A stretch of 64,000 bases of DNA from Bacillus ectoiniformans (GCF_016908875.1 NZ_JAFBES010000003.1:248001-312000), one strand, 5' to 3'; counted from the first letter of the stretch, positions 1 through 15,671 are shown. Notes: generated by a model not told the origin, from the sequence alone. Made by a program: numbers and translations.

Positions 1-20
1 GAGCCGAAAGGGGATTAATA

Positions 21-1256
21 ATGAGTAAAGTTGCAGTGCAAGACCCAGCAGTGTTCGAAGCCATTCAAAATGAACTAAAGCGTCAGCAGGAAAAAATTGA
101 GCTAATTGCTTCTGAAAACTTTGTAAGTGAAGCGGTAATGGAGGCGCAAGGCTCTGTATTAACGAACAAATATGCAGAAGGCTACCCTGGCAAACGTTAC
201 TATGGCGGTTGTGAACACGTCGATGTAGTGGAAGACTTAGCTCGTGATCGCGCGAAGCAAATCTTCGGTGCCGAGCATGTAAATGTGCAGCCGCATTCAG
301 GCGCACAAGCAAACATGGCAGTATATTTCACTATTTTAAATCAAGGCGACACAGTGCTTGGCATGAACTTATCCCATGGCGGCCATTTAACGCACGGCAG
401 TCCAGTTAATTTCAGCGGTGTTCAATACAACTTTGTTGAGTATGGTGTAGATAAAGAAAACCAAATGATCGATTATGAAGATGTCCGCCAAAAAGCGGTA
501 GAAAATAAACCGAAATTAATCGTAGCAGGCGCAAGCGCGTATCCTCGTGAAATTGATTTCGCTAAATTCCGTGAAATTGCGGATGAAGTCGGAGCTTATT
601 TAATGGTGGATATGGCGCATATTGCTGGACTCGTAGCAGCAGGCCTTCACCAAAATCCTGTTCCATACGCTGACTTTGTCACAACTACTACTCATAAAAC
701 ACTTCGCGGACCTCGCGGCGGGATGATTATGTGTAAAGAGGAATTTGCGAAGAAGATCGATAAATCGATTTTCCCTGGTATTCAAGGCGGCCCACTGATG
801 CATGTCATTGCAGCAAAAGCGGTGGCGTTCGGTGAAGCGTTAGACGAAAGCTTTAAAGTGTATGCGGAAAACATTAAAAAGAATGCGAAACGTCTTGGAG
901 AAGGCTTAACGAAAGAAGGCATTCAATTAGTCTCCGGCGGTACAGACAACCACTTATTGCTGATTGATCTTCAGTCTTTGGGATTAACAGGTAAAGTGGC
1001 TGAAAAAGTGCTGGACGAAGTGGGAGTCACAGTAAATAAAAACACGATTCCATTTGATCCAGAAAGCCCATTCGTAACAAGCGGAATCCGTATTGGTACT
1101 GCTGCGGTTACTTCACGTGGTTTCGATGAGCCGGCAATGGATGAAGTTGCTTCAATCATTGCGTTCACTTTGAAAAACCATGACGACGAAGCAAAACTTC
1201 AAGAAGCAAGCAAGCGTGTAACAGACCTTACAGCTAAGTATCCTTTATATAATTAA
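21..1256 (+). CDS. glyA: Serine hydroxymethyltransferase
   Basis: A PLP enzyme that interconverts serine and glycine while charging tetrahydrofolate with a one-carbon unit, in the cytosol. The 411-residue product has the usual family length. The PLP-lysine motif [11 protein letters not shown] is present, with the Schiff-base lysine at K226. The N-terminal E-L-I-A-S-E-N motif and the H-S-G-A-Q-A-N motif are also intact. The ATG at 21 follows a purine-rich site (AAAGGGG), and a strong terminator follows, so the gene appears to end its transcription unit. The glyA-upp order matches other Bacillus genomes. The identification is secure. Confidence 0.98.
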   Translation: MSKVAVQDPAVFEAIQNELKRQQEKIELIASENFVSEAVMEAQGSVLTNKYAEGYPGKRYYGGCEHVDVVEDLARDRAKQIFGAEHVNVQPHSGAQANMAVYFTILNQGDTVLGMNLSHGGHLTHGSPVNFSGVQYNFVEYGVDKENQMIDYEDVRQKAVENKPKLIVAGASAYPREIDFAKFREIADEVGAYLMVDMAHIAGLVAAGLHQNPVPYADFVTTTTHKTLRGPRGGMIMCKEEFAKKIDKSIFPGIQGGPLMHVIAAKAVAFGEALDESFKVYAENIKKNAKRLGEGLTKEGIQLVSGGTDNHLLLIDLQSLGLTGKVAEKVLDEVGVTVNKNTIPFDPESPFVTSGIRIGTAAVTSRGFDEPAMDEVASIIAFTLKNHDDEAKLQEASKRVTDLTAKYPLYN

Positions 1257-1260
1257 TTAA

Positions 1261-1299
1261 AAAAACAAATCTGCGCATGTCGGCAGATTTGTTTTTTTT
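1261..1299 (+). terminator. Intrinsic terminator of glyA
   Basis: A 14-bp perfect stem (1261-1274 with 1283-1296) is followed by a run of T. It lies directly after the glyA stop codon. Confidence 0.92.
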
Positions 1300-1395
1300 A
1301 TTTTGGGGTGAAGAGGGGAGGGGGAGAAGGGGGGGGCTTGCCGAATCCGTCAGGTGAACAATTTCCTTCTATAATATATTGATAAACGATTTTGA

Positions 1396-1424
1396 TTGTT
1401 CTTGTCCCGTTTTTTTTGTAAAAT
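1396..1424 (+). promoter_or_regulatory. Candidate SigA promoter for upp
   Basis: TTGTTC (1396-1401), 17-nt spacer, TAAAAT (1419-1424). Transcription would start near 1431, leaving a leader of about 130 nt before upp. Confidence 0.55.
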
Positions 1425-1431
1425 AAGATGG

Positions 1432-1447
1432 GGTCTTAATGAAGACC
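1432..1447 (+). other. Hairpin at the predicted 5' end of the upp transcript
   Basis: GGTCTT-AATG-AAGACC forms a perfect 6-bp hairpin at the predicted transcript start. A second weak hairpin (CGGC/GCCG around a T-rich loop) lies near 1480. I do not recognise a riboswitch or PyrR site in the leader. A 5'-terminal stem could stabilise the mRNA, but that is inference. Confidence 0.35.
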
Positions 1448-1564
1448 GGTTTATGAACGAGACGTTTGCTGCGAATGCGGCTTATTTTTTTGCCGGCGGC
1501 TGATAAAGCTGTTTAAAAAATTGTTTATGGACGTATAGTATTTAAAGATAAGGGAGCGATTATT

Positions 1565-2194
1565 TTGGGAAAAGTCTACGTATTTGACCATCCACTCATT
1601 CAGCATAAACTAACAATGATTCGTGATAAGAGCACAGGAACGAAAGAATTTCGTGAGCTAGTAGATGAAGTAGCTTCACTAATGGCGTTTGAAATCACTC
1701 GTGATCTTCCGCTTCAAGATGTAGAAGTAGAAACACCAGTTTGTAAAGCTAACGCAAAAGTCTTAGCTGGTAAGAAATTAGGGATTGTTCCAATCTTGCG
1801 TGCGGGTATTGGCATGGTTGATGGTATTTTAAAATTAATCCCGGCTGCTAAAGTAGGGCACGTCGGATTATACCGTGATCCTGAAACATTGCTTCCTGTT
1901 GAATATTATGTGAAGCTTCCAACAGATGTGGAAGAGCGTGATTTAATCGTAGTAGATCCAATGCTTGCAACAGGCGGTTCTGCTATCGAGGCAATCAATT
2001 CACTGAAAAAACGCGGTGCAAAAAACATCAAATTTATGTGCTTGATTGCCGCTCCAGAAGGGGTAGAAGCGATTAAAGAAGCACATCCTGAAATCGATAT
2101 TTATATTGCTGCATTAGATGAAAAGCTAAATGAAAAAGGCTATATTGTTCCAGGGCTTGGAGATGCAGGAGACCGTCTGTTCGGAACAAAATAA
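1565..2194 (+). CDS. upp: Uracil phosphoribosyltransferase
   Basis: Salvages uracil to UMP using PRPP in the cytosol. At 209 residues it has the normal family length. The PRPP-binding loop [12 protein letters not shown] lies at about residues 129-140, and the uracil-binding C-terminal P-G-L-G-D-A-G-D motif is present. The TTG start at 1565 follows AAGGGAGCG. The gene precedes mnaA by 22 nt, so the two are probably cotranscribed. A uracil permease gene lies at 29.6-30.9 kb. Confidence 0.97.
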   Translation: MGKVYVFDHPLIQHKLTMIRDKSTGTKEFRELVDEVASLMAFEITRDLPLQDVEVETPVCKANAKVLAGKKLGIVPILRAGIGMVDGILKLIPAAKVGHVGLYRDPETLLPVEYYVKLPTDVEERDLIVVDPMLATGGSAIEAINSLKKRGAKNIKFMCLIAAPEGVEAIKEAHPEIDIYIAALDEKLNEKGYIVPGLGDAGDRLFGTK

Positions 2195-2216
2195 TCAATA
2201 AGTAGGTGCTCATACA

Positions 2217-3362
2217 ATGAATCGCCCGATTAAGGTAATGACTATATTTGGCACTAGACCGGAAGCTATTAAGATGGCTCCGCTTGTGCTGGAGCTTCAA
2301 AAGCATCCGGAACATTTTGAATCAATTGTAACGGTCACAGCTCAGCATCGCCAAATGCTAGATCAAGTGCTGGCCATCTTTAATGTGAAGCCTGATTATG
2401 ATTTAAACATCATGAAAGATCGTCAAACATTAATGGATGTCACCACTCGCGGCCTTGAAGGCTTGGATCAGGTGATGAAAGAAGTGAAGCCTGATATCGT
2501 TCTTGTTCATGGAGATACAACTACAACATTTATTGCGAGCCTCGCTGCTTTTTATAATCAAATAGCAGTTGGCCATGTGGAAGCAGGACTTCGCACTTGG
2601 AATAAATATTCACCATACCCTGAAGAAATGAACCGTCAGCTCACAGGAGTGATGGCGGATCTTCATTTCTCACCGACCAATCAATCTGAAAACAACTTGC
2701 TGAATGAAAATAAGAAGCAAGATACAATTTTCGTAACAGGCAATACGGCGATTGATGCATTAAAAACAACCGTGAAAGAAGGGTATGAGCATGAGGTGCT
2801 GACTCGTCTGGGGAATGACCGCTTGGTGCTGATGACAGCCCATCGCAGGGAAAACTTAGGTGAGCCAATGCGCAATATGTTCCGAGCAATTAAACGGTTA
2901 GTGGAAGAACAAAAAGATGTACAAGTTGTTTATCCCGTTCATTTGAATCCAGCTGTTCGTGAAGTGGCTGATGAAGTGCTGGGAAATGACCCGCGTATCC
3001 ATTTAATTGAACCATTAGATGTCATTGACTTCCATAATTTCGCCTCAAGAGCGCATTTAATTCTAACAGATTCCGGCGGCGTTCAAGAAGAAGCACCTTC
3101 ACTCGGGGTACCAGTGTTAGTTCTTCGAGACACGACGGAGCGCCCAGAAGGAATCGAAGCAGGAACGTTAAAGCTTGCCGGAGTAGAAGAAGAAAACATC
3201 TACCAGCTGGCTACTGAATTATTAACGAATGAATTAGCATACAAGCGAATGTCACAATCCTCTAATCCATATGGGGATGGAGAAGCATCTCGCCGTATTT
3301 GTGAAGCGATTAGATATTACTTTAAGCAAACGGATCAAAAGCCGGATCGTTTTACTATCTAG
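2217..3362 (+). CDS. mnaA: UDP-N-acetylglucosamine 2-epimerase
   Basis: Interconverts UDP-GlcNAc and UDP-ManNAc, supplying ManNAc for teichoic-acid linkage units or secondary wall polymer. The 381-residue product shows the family hallmarks: N-terminal F-G-T-R-P-E-A-I-K-M, H-G-D-T-T-T-T, V-E-A-G-L-R-T, and the nucleotide-binding S-G-G-V-Q-E-E-A-P-S-L-G near residue 290. AGTAGGTG precedes the ATG. It sits between upp and the atp operon, away from other wall genes. It would supply the substrate of the UDP-ManNAc dehydrogenase encoded at 44.6 kb. Confidence 0.96.
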   Translation: MNRPIKVMTIFGTRPEAIKMAPLVLELQKHPEHFESIVTVTAQHRQMLDQVLAIFNVKPDYDLNIMKDRQTLMDVTTRGLEGLDQVMKEVKPDIVLVHGDTTTTFIASLAAFYNQIAVGHVEAGLRTWNKYSPYPEEMNRQLTGVMADLHFSPTNQSENNLLNENKKQDTIFVTGNTAIDALKTTVKEGYEHEVLTRLGNDRLVLMTAHRRENLGEPMRNMFRAIKRLVEEQKDVQVVYPVHLNPAVREVADEVLGNDPRIHLIEPLDVIDFHNFASRAHLILTDSGGVQEEAPSLGVPVLVLRDTTERPEGIEAGTLKLAGVEEENIYQLATELLTNELAYKRMSQSSNPYGDGEASRRICEAIRYYFKQTDQKPDRFTI

Positions 3363-3374
3363 TGAGAAGAGAAG

Positions 3375-3407
3375 GGGGGCCTGTCGGCGACGGAGGCCTC
3401 CTTTTTT
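3375..3407 (+). terminator. Intrinsic terminator after mnaA
   Basis: An 8-bp GC-rich stem (3375-3382 with 3394-3401, one G-U pair) is followed by six T. It separates upp-mnaA from the atp operon. Confidence 0.85.
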
Positions 3408-3566
3408 CTGCTTCACAAGCGTCATTTTAAACAAAATTTCAATCAATCAGACAAGGGTTAGAGCGTGTTTCTTCTATTAATAAAGTCTCTTTAATTTCAA
3501 GGGAAAACTTTTGATAATTTTGTGAAATATTCGTTACGGATTGTGATCTTTTTCACTGTAAACACA

Positions 3567-3595
3567 TTGACATTAAAAAACCCCTATTGTATGCT
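3567..3595 (+). promoter_or_regulatory. Strong SigA promoter of the ATP synthase operon
   Basis: TTGACA (3567-3572), a 17-nt spacer and TATGCT (3590-3595). The -35 is a perfect consensus. The predicted start is near 3602, about 90 nt upstream of atpZ. Confidence 0.8.
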
Positions 3596-3618
3596 TACAA
3601 AGGGTAAAGAACAATATA

Positions 3619-3647
3619 GTTTATACATAGTGTAAACGCTTTTTTTA
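3619..3647 (+). other. Hairpin plus T-run in the atp leader
   Basis: GTTTATAC (3619-3626), a 3-nt loop and GTGTAAAC (3630-3637) form an 8-bp AT-rich stem with one wobble, followed within two bases by a run of T. It has terminator geometry but a weak stem, and sits between the promoter and atpZ. It could be a partial terminator/attenuator or a stability element. Confidence 0.4.
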
Positions 3648-3690
3648 TTTGGATAAACAGGATACCATTGGAAGTCAGAGGTGGAATCTG

Positions 3691-3909
3691 ATGATGAATC
3701 GAAGGAAGCTATTTCGAGCCATGGCCCTGTACAGTTCCATTTTAGCTCAGCTAGTCGGATCCATTCTAATTGGAATTTTTTCGGGACGCTGGTTAGATGG
3801 AAAATGGGACACAGAACCTCTTTTTTTAATCATCGGACTTTTAGTAGGTTTAGCAACAGGTGTATACTCCATGTTGCGTTCAGTCCGACATTTCTATTCG
3901 GGAGATTAG
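3691..3909 (+). CDS. atpZ: AtpZ-type small membrane protein of the ATP synthase operon
   Basis: A 72-residue protein with two transmembrane segments, at the position where some Bacillus atp operons carry atpZ just before atpI. A basic N-terminus (M-M-N-R-R-K-L-F-R) precedes helix 1, then a short F-S-G-R-W-L-D-G-K-W loop and helix 2. I placed the start at ATG 3691 because AGAGGTGG lies 7 nt upstream. The in-frame TTG at 3649 lies in a T-run without a ribosome binding site. AtpZ/AtpI proteins are linked to c-ring assembly and Mg2+/Ca2+ handling in alkaliphilic Bacillus; the role here is inferred. Confidence 0.82.
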   Translation: MMNRRKLFRAMALYSSILAQLVGSILIGIFSGRWLDGKWDTEPLFLIIGLLVGLATGVYSMLRSVRHFYSGD

Positions 3910-3915
3910 TATGAT

Positions 3916-4305
3916 ATGCCGGAACTCCAGCACACATTTGCAAGACACCGAAAGTATATACTCTACTTACTCTCCATGTTTGTACTCGGCTGGGGAATAA
4001 CTCCTTATCAACCTGTCTTTGCGGGCCTCATCATCGGTACTAGCATCAGTTTTTTCAACCATTGGTTAATGGTCAAACGAATGGATCGTTTTGGCAAAGC
4101 GGTTGAATCTGGTCAAAAGGTTCCGTCGCTAGGTACTTTTTCAAGAATGGCATCAGCAGCTTTGGCTGCCATGATTGCTCTCAGTTTTCCTGAACAAATC
4201 CATCTTGTAAGCACAGTATTGGGATTAATGGCATCATATTTTGTCATTATGATAGATTTTATTGTTAAAAACTTAATAAAAAGCAATAACGGGGAAGAGA
4301 GGTGA
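3916..4305 (+). CDS. atpI: ATP synthase protein I
   Basis: A 129-residue membrane protein with about four hydrophobic segments at the usual atpI position, immediately before atpB. AtpI proteins help assemble the c-ring. ATG 3916 is used. The nearby ATG at 3911 is in another frame and closes after about 30 codons. The ribosome binding site GGGAG overlaps the atpZ 3' end, so atpZ and atpI are probably translationally coupled. The sequence is weakly conserved across the family, so the call rests on topology and context. Confidence 0.85.
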   Translation: MPELQHTFARHRKYILYLLSMFVLGWGITPYQPVFAGLIIGTSISFFNHWLMVKRMDRFGKAVESGQKVPSLGTFSRMASAALAAMIALSFPEQIHLVSTVLGLMASYFVIMIDFIVKNLIKSNNGEER

Positions 4306-5037
<732 letters not shown>

Positions 5038-5099
5038 AATATACCCAGTCCAAATTTGGACAAACCTATTTTCGAAAAAATAATATTTTCATACAATAA

Positions 5100-5327
<228 letters not shown>

Positions 5328-5330
5328 TAA

Positions 5331-5487
5331 CGGAATCTGCCGTATAGTGCGGCAATGAATCCGAATTTCTAGGCAATAAAACATACAACCGACCTCCACC
5401 CTCGAGAAGGGGGGCAGGCCGGTTGCTTAATAATGACGGAATTATGTTCCAAATGGCGAAGATCATTCCATGCGAACCTTCGCCATT
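5331..5487 (+). other. Hairpin cluster in the atpE-atpF spacer
   Basis: The 271-nt gap between atpE and atpF contains three inverted repeats. The first is TGCCG/CGGCA (5338-5342, 5350-5354) inside CGGA/TCCG. The second is CAACCG-CCT/AGG-CGGTTG (5386-5425) with one mismatch. The third is a perfect 10-bp stem, AATGGCGAAG/CTTCGCCATT (5452-5461, 5478-5487). None has a T-run, so they do not look like full terminators. They may stabilise or process the atpE mRNA. No open reading frame of note is seen. Confidence 0.55.
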
Positions 5488-5553
5488 CCTTTATGTACAA
5501 TTACATCAAAGCAGCCAAGGAATATCCGGCATAAGCGTAAGCCAATTTCATAG

Positions 5554-8229
<2,676 letters not shown>

Positions 8230-8318
8230 TTGACCTGAAGCGATGCCTGATTAGTTGATCTAGTCAGGGTCGGCTGGTCCATTTTGAAAGATGATTTAAC
8301 ATTATAAAAGGGTGGTGA

Positions 8319-9182
<864 letters not shown>

Positions 9183-9251
9183 TAAGTTCGTGAAAACGGG
9201 ACTGCGGCAGGGACGAATCAGCTGCAGCCTCCTTTCACACTCAAATGCTAG

Positions 9252-10685
<1,434 letters not shown>

Positions 10686-10705
10686 TAAGGGATCAGGAGG
10701 GGTAA

Positions 10706-11116
<411 letters not shown>

Positions 11117-11120
11117 AATG

Positions 11121-11155
11121 AGAAACCTTCCGTCTGTGCGGGAGGTTTCTTTTTT
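11121..11155 (+). terminator. Terminator of the atp operon
   Basis: A 12-bp stem with wobble pairs (11121-11132 with 11139-11150) is followed by six T just after atpC. Confidence 0.9.
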
Positions 11156-11182
11156 CAAATATTGAAATAGGCAGGTGATAAT

Positions 11183-11416
11183 ATGTATGAACAATTCGGC
11201 CAGCAAGCACTCTTTAGTATGGTTTCGCACCTCTTTTTTATAGGGTTAACATTTTGGTCCCTTCAGGCTCTGCGATATGAACAAGTTCTAAAAGCCAACC
11301 ATATTGTACAAGCAAGATTATTATTTATATTATTGTCCCTCGCTATAGGATCAACGGTAAGCAACTTCTTTCTAGATTACTTCGTATGGTCCCGCCAACT
11401 GCCTCTTCTTTTTTAA
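11183..11416 (+). CDS. ywzB: DUF1146 family small membrane protein
   Basis: A 77-residue protein with two membrane helices, around residues 12-30 and 44-62, matching the DUF1146/YwzB family found between atpC and ywmB/murA in Bacillus. AGGTGATA precedes ATG 11183. The function is unknown. The family assignment rests on size, topology, R-Y-E-Q-V-L-K-like loop composition and synteny. Confidence 0.8.
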   Translation: MYEQFGQQALFSMVSHLFFIGLTFWSLQALRYEQVLKANHIVQARLLFILLSLAIGSTVSNFFLDYFVWSRQLPLLF

Positions 11417-11625
11417 TAATAAAAAATACCTAGTTCTTCTTTCATGCTTGCATTTTTTTCGAATTTGTTTAATATTTTTTTAGGGTGGATTTTTTATCCT
11501 GCACATGGTATTTTCATGTTATGCGTGAATCGTTTCACAAGATTTATAGAGGATGCGAATTTCGCGCAATTCTCGTATGTTTTCTTTCTTTCCGGTGCAT
11601 ACTGGGAAGGAAGGAGATGAAGATC

Positions 11626-12339
11626 ATGAAGAAGATTCTTACTATATTAATAGTTTTTAGTTTTATTCTGGTTAATTACGGGAATAGTACCATTGCACAG
11701 GATCAGACCGGCCTGCTTCAAATGACTGACGAAGTGAAGAAACAAGAGGGAAAGATTAACGAATGGATGATACATACCCGAGAAAAAACCAGCAGAGAGC
11801 AGATGAATGATGTGATTCGCAAGATCAAGACCCTGTTTCCGAACTGGGAATACTCGGATGTGCAAAAAAGCAAGAAAGATAGACTTGTGGCTGTTCATTC
11901 AAATGGACATATCCAGCAGCAAATTAAATTATCTTATGACAGTGACTACCAAGCAGCGGCTTATCTGATCTATACAGTGAAGATTACGGATGAATCCGCG
12001 CTGCGAAAGTTTATGGACGAACAATTTGATCAAACATATTCACAAATTTTTAACAACACACCTCCAATTTTCACTTGTATTCAAGGAGAATTCGGTGGTA
12101 AACTTGAGGAAGTTTTGCAAAATCAAATTTCCACATTACTATTGGTCTGGAAGGCTAAGAAAATAGAAGACATCTCAGAATCAGGGTTTTATTCATTATC
12201 CGCATTTTCAGAGCGCTTCAAAGAAACCCTTCCACTGCCATCACAACAAATGAATCTGCAAATTGGGCTTAGAGAAACTGGATTGGGTGCCGGGACAAAC
12301 TTTGTAATTGGCACGCCGATCATTACGATTGAATATTAA
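11626..12339 (+). CDS. ywmB: YwmB family secreted protein
   Basis: A 237-residue protein with an N-terminal signal peptide (K-K followed by about 18 hydrophobic residues, ending near N-S-T-I-A-Q). The rest matches the YwmB (TATA-box-binding-like fold) family by size and by position directly before murA. I chose ATG 11626 because AAGGAAGGAG lies 9 nt upstream; the longer frame from 11485 has no ribosome binding site. The role is not established. The 11417-11625 spacer holds no other gene that I can see. Confidence 0.82.
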   Translation: MKKILTILIVFSFILVNYGNSTIAQDQTGLLQMTDEVKKQEGKINEWMIHTREKTSREQMNDVIRKIKTLFPNWEYSDVQKSKKDRLVAVHSNGHIQQQIKLSYDSDYQAAAYLIYTVKITDESALRKFMDEQFDQTYSQIFNNTPPIFTCIQGEFGGKLEEVLQNQISTLLLVWKAKKIEDISESGFYSLSAFSERFKETLPLPSQQMNLQIGLRETGLGAGTNFVIGTPIITIEY

Positions 12340-12368
12340 TATATAAATTGGACGCGGAGGGGAATACC

Positions 12369-13679
12369 TTGGAAAAAATTATCGTCCGCGGCGGACAAAG
12401 GCTGAATGGGACTGTTAAAGTAGAAGGTGCAAAAAACTCAGTTTTGCCTGTGATCGCTGCAACATTATTAGCTGGTAAAGGAAAGAGCATTATTCGGGAT
12501 GTGCCGACGCTCTCTGATGTATATACAATTAATGAAGTATTACGCCACTTAAATTGTGTCGTGAAATTTGAAAACAATACAGTTGAAGTTGATGCATCAA
12601 ATGAGCTGTTTGTTGAAGCACCATTTGAGTATGTTCGTAAAATGAGAGCATCTGTGTTAGTCATGGGATCTTTACTTGCACGTACTGGAAAAGCACGTGT
12701 TGCATTGCCTGGCGGCTGTGCAATTGGGTCAAGACCGATTGATCAGCATTTAAAAGGCTTTGAAGCAATGGGTGCAAAAGTGCGCGTAGAAAACGGATTT
12801 ATTGATGCAGAAGTAAATGGCAGATTAAAAGGCGCAAAAATTTATTTAGATTTTCCTAGTGTGGGAGCAACTGAAAACATCATGATGGCTGCCGCTTTAG
12901 CGGAAGGTACAACTGTGCTTGAAAACAGTGCGAAAGAGCCAGAAATCGTTGATTTAGCGAATCTTTTAAATCGTATGGGCGGTAAAGTGGTTGGAGCTGG
13001 AACTGAAACCATTCGCATTGAAGGAGTAGAGCAGCTGCAAGGAGCGGATCATGCGATCATTCCAGACCGGATTGAAGCTGGAACGTTTATGACAGCTGCC
13101 GCTATTACAGGCGGAAATGTGTTAATTGAAGGTGCCGTGACTGAACATATGTCATCTGTTACATCCAAGCTAAAAGAAATGGGTGTGCAAGTCATTGAAG
13201 AAGAAAATGGTTTACGTGTCATTGGACCAGAAAAACTAAAAGCAGTTGATATTAAGACGATGCCTCATCCTGGTTTCCCTACGGATATGCAGTCTCAAAT
13301 GATGGCATTGATGCTTAAAGCGGAAGGTACAAGTGTGATTACAGAAACAGTCTTCGAAAACCGCTTTATGCATGTAGAAGAATTCCGCCGGATGAATGCG
13401 AATATTAAAATTGAAGGCCGTTCAGTGATCATTAATGGCCCTGCAACTGTTCAAGGTGCCGAAGTAGCGGCTACTGATTTACGTGCTGGTGCTGCCTTGA
13501 TCCTTGCTGGTTTAATTGGTGAAGGGTATACCCGCGTAACAGAGTTAAAGCATTTAGACCGTGGATATGTGAACTTCCATGGGAAACTTGCTGCGCTTGG
13601 GGCAGATATTACTCGTGTGAATGATGAGGAAGAAACTTTAGAAACAACAGAAGAATTTGCAGCAGAAAAAAATAGTTAA
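12369..13679 (+). CDS. murA: UDP-N-acetylglucosamine 1-carboxyvinyltransferase
   Basis: Catalyses the first committed step of peptidoglycan synthesis, adding enolpyruvate from PEP to UDP-GlcNAc in the cytosol. The 436-residue product has the same length as Bacillus MurAA. The fosfomycin-target cysteine is C117 in [11 protein letters not shown], and K22-N23 lie in V-E-G-A-K-N-S. I chose the TTG at 12369 (GGAGGGG upstream; homologues begin M-E-K-I-I-V-R-G-G) over the TTG at 12348. An acidic tail follows the fold. Confidence 0.96.
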   Translation: MEKIIVRGGQRLNGTVKVEGAKNSVLPVIAATLLAGKGKSIIRDVPTLSDVYTINEVLRHLNCVVKFENNTVEVDASNELFVEAPFEYVRKMRASVLVMGSLLARTGKARVALPGGCAIGSRPIDQHLKGFEAMGAKVRVENGFIDAEVNGRLKGAKIYLDFPSVGATENIMMAAALAEGTTVLENSAKEPEIVDLANLLNRMGGKVVGAGTETIRIEGVEQLQGADHAIIPDRIEAGTFMTAAAITGGNVLIEGAVTEHMSSVTSKLKEMGVQVIEEENGLRVIGPEKLKAVDIKTMPHPGFPTDMQSQMMALMLKAEGTSVITETVFENRFMHVEEFRRMNANIKIEGRSVIINGPATVQGAEVAATDLRAGAALILAGLIGEGYTRVTELKHLDRGYVNFHGKLAALGADITRVNDEEETLETTEEFAAEKNS

Positions 13680-13684
13680 GGCAT

Positions 13685-13718
13685 AACCTGCTTATCTTAG
13701 TGATAAGCGGGTTTTTTC
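13685..13718 (+). terminator. Terminator of murA
   Basis: A 12-bp stem (13685-13696 with 13702-13713) with a 5-nt loop is followed by T residues. Confidence 0.9.
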
Positions 13719-13807
13719 ATATTATACATAGAATATTTTCAATTTATACCGAGAAATATATACTTCTCTATTGTTGCCGCCTTTTTACATTTTTATTCAA
13801 TTTTTAA

Positions 13808-13836
13808 ACATAAACCTCTTTTTTTGCCCATATGTA
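13808..13836 (+). promoter_or_regulatory. Weak SigE-like promoter candidate for spoIID
   Basis: ACATAAA (13808-13814), a 14-nt spacer and CATATGTA (13829-13836) partly resemble the SigE consensus KMATATT / CATAYAMT. The expectation of SigE control comes from B. subtilis; the match alone is weak. Confidence 0.3.
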
Positions 13837-13919
13837 TATGATTAGCGCCATTTGTAATGGAGACGATAGATTGAACCGCTACAGATTGCTGCGCAAATCT
13901 ATGAATGGAGGCATCCAGT

Positions 13920-14936
13920 GTGAAAAAATTTAACCCGCTATGGATCGGACTATCATTTCTTACGTTAATCGCTGTTATTATTCCTGCTCTGCTGGTCATT
14001 CCATTTGGCTCTAGCCATGAAGAAACCTTATTGGAAGAAAATATTCAGCCTAAACAGAATGAAGGATCACTCGATGAGTCACCGGTGGATGTAGCTGTCT
14101 TCCGTTCTCAGAAAAAACAAGTTGAGACGTTTCCGCTTGAACAATATGTGGCGGGCGTCGTATCAGCTGAAATGCCGGCTGAATTTGAAAAAGAAGCATT
14201 AAAAGCCCAGGCACTCACCGCAAGAACCTATATTGTCAAACATATGATGAGCGGCAGTATGGTAAACGACGGCAAAGCGAATGTCACAGATACAGTGACG
14301 CATCAAGTATTTAAGAGTAAAGAGGAGCTCCAAGACATTTGGGGAAAAGATTATGAATGGAAATCGAAAAAGATTGAAGAAGCAGTAAAGGAAACAGCGG
14401 GTAAGATTCTTACGTACAATCAGCAGCCAATCACCGCCTCTTTCTTCTCAACAAGCAATGGATACACAGAGAACTCAGAAGACTATTGGAGTGAATCCTT
14501 GCCCTATTTAAAAAGTGTGAACAGTAAATGGGATGAGGCTTCTCCTAAATATGAAGCTAAAAAGACGATGTCTGTAAAGGAATTCGAAAATAGGCTAGGC
14601 ATTTCATTAAAGTCGAGTAAGGAAGTTGGCAGTATCTTGGAAAGAACATCAGGCAACAGAATTGCTAAGTTGAAGATTGGCGGCAAAGAGTTTTCCGGCA
14701 GAGAGATTAGAGAAAAGCTAGAGCTTCCATCATCTGATTTCAGCTGGGTTCGTAAACAAGAAGAAATGATCATTACAACGAAAGGGTACGGACACGGCGT
14801 TGGAATGAGTCAATACGGGGCGAACTTCATGGCGAAAGAAGGGAAAGATCACCAGGAAATAGTGAAGCATTATTACCAGGAAGTCGCTATTGATCAAGCG
14901 GATCGCTATTTAAACGTGGCAACCGCAAAAAAATAA
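13920..14936 (+). CDS. spoIID: Stage II sporulation protein D (engulfment transglycosylase)
   Basis: A membrane-anchored lytic transglycosylase of the mother cell that cuts septal glycan during engulfment, working with SpoIIM and SpoIIP. At 338 residues it is close to the B. subtilis protein. A membrane anchor spans about residues 8-28, then the SpoIID domain with V-V-S-A-E-M-P-A-E-F, where E84 fits the catalytic glutamate. The C-terminus has G-Y-G-H-G-V-G-M-S-Q-Y-G-A. GTG 13920 is preferred because TGGAGG is spaced 8 nt from it. Confidence 0.94.
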   Translation: MKKFNPLWIGLSFLTLIAVIIPALLVIPFGSSHEETLLEENIQPKQNEGSLDESPVDVAVFRSQKKQVETFPLEQYVAGVVSAEMPAEFEKEALKAQALTARTYIVKHMMSGSMVNDGKANVTDTVTHQVFKSKEELQDIWGKDYEWKSKKIEEAVKETAGKILTYNQQPITASFFSTSNGYTENSEDYWSESLPYLKSVNSKWDEASPKYEAKKTMSVKEFENRLGISLKSSKEVGSILERTSGNRIAKLKIGGKEFSGREIREKLELPSSDFSWVRKQEEMIITTKGYGHGVGMSQYGANFMAKEGKDHQEIVKHYYQEVAIDQADRYLNVATAKK

Positions 14937-14967
14937 CTCCTTTGATCCAATAAACGATCAAGGAGTT
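14926..14967 (-). terminator. Terminator for the VanZ-like gene, overlapping the spoIID end
   Basis: AACTCCTT(T)GATC (14935-14947) pairs with GATCAAGGAGTT (14956-14967). On the minus strand it is followed by seven U. It lies between convergent genes and also overlaps the stop codons of both, so it may work for both strands. Confidence 0.75.
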
Positions 14968-15400
14968 AGGAACTCGCCCACCGGCTGAATTTGAGCATCA
15001 TTTGAGTGATTCGGCTGCGTGGGTTTTCAAAATAGGTGTAGCGGACAATTAAATAACATATGAGAACGCCTGTTATATCTTTAACTGCGTCAATGATTGT
15101 AGCAGAGCGGTAGGGGACAAATGCTTGATGAATTTCATCTATTAAGCCATAAAAAGAGGCGATAATAGCGGCTGCTAAGTGTGTAGCGGTTGTAAAGCGG
15201 CCATTTGCTAGAAAGGCATTTACAATTAAACCATATAAAATAGCGAACTCAATCAGGTGGAGTGATTCTTTCATCCATCGGTCAACGTCATTTTGAGGCA
15301 ATTGAACAATGGCATCATGAGGCAGGCCCGACATGACCCATATGGCAATCATATATAGAAAAGGTGCGATAGTGGACAAGCCTCTGGCAAATGATTTCAT
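14966..15400 (-). CDS. VanZ-like family membrane protein
   Basis: A 144-residue protein with about four hydrophobic segments and the VanZ-family pattern H-L-I-E-F-A-I-L-Y-G after helix 1 and G-L-I-D-E-I-H-Q-A-F-V-P-Y-R before the last helix. The start at 15400 is chosen because GGTGA lies 8 nt upstream; the TTG at 15424 has none. It runs opposite to its sporulation neighbours. Family members near VanA clusters affect teicoplanin resistance, but most are of unknown function. Confidence 0.85.
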   Translation of the reverse strand: MKSFARGLSTIAPFLYMIAIWVMSGLPHDAIVQLPQNDVDRWMKESLHLIEFAILYGLIVNAFLANGRFTTATHLAAAIIASFYGLIDEIHQAFVPYRSATIIDAVKDITGVLICYLIVRYTYFENPRSRITQMMLKFSRWASS

Positions 15401-15623
15401 TATAGCGATCACCATCCTTTGCAATCTATTTGGCTGAATTTTATTGTAGCATGGTTTAGTTTTAAAATATTTTCACTTTTGTGGCGGTTTTTTTAACGTT
15501 TTCCTCTTTTACGTGCACAGCAAGAAATGCCAGAGGTGGAATCATAGAATAAATTACCTATTACTAAGAAAAGCTTCGGAAAAAAATAAAATAAATAGAT
15601 TTCAGAAATATTTTCCAACGAAG

Positions 15624-15653
15624 GTATATAATTCTCCAATCCTGTTCAAACTG
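15624..15653 (+). promoter_or_regulatory. SigF-like promoter candidate for spoIIQ
   Basis: GTATA (15624-15628), a 15-nt spacer and GTTCAAACTG (15644-15653) resemble the SigF consensus GYWTA / GGNRANANTW. The start would fall at the ribosome binding site, giving a very short leader, which weakens the call. Confidence 0.28.
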
Positions 15654-15671
15654 GTTGCTGAGGTGATGAAC

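Noticed and set aside
1425-1564. PyrR attenuator or riboswitch in the upp leader
   Set aside because: Only short hairpins are present; no anti-antiterminator sequence or terminator before the gene.
3649-3690. Longer atpZ start at TTG 3649
   Set aside because: The codon lies in the leader T-run with no ribosome binding site, while ATG 3691 has AGAGGTGG in place.
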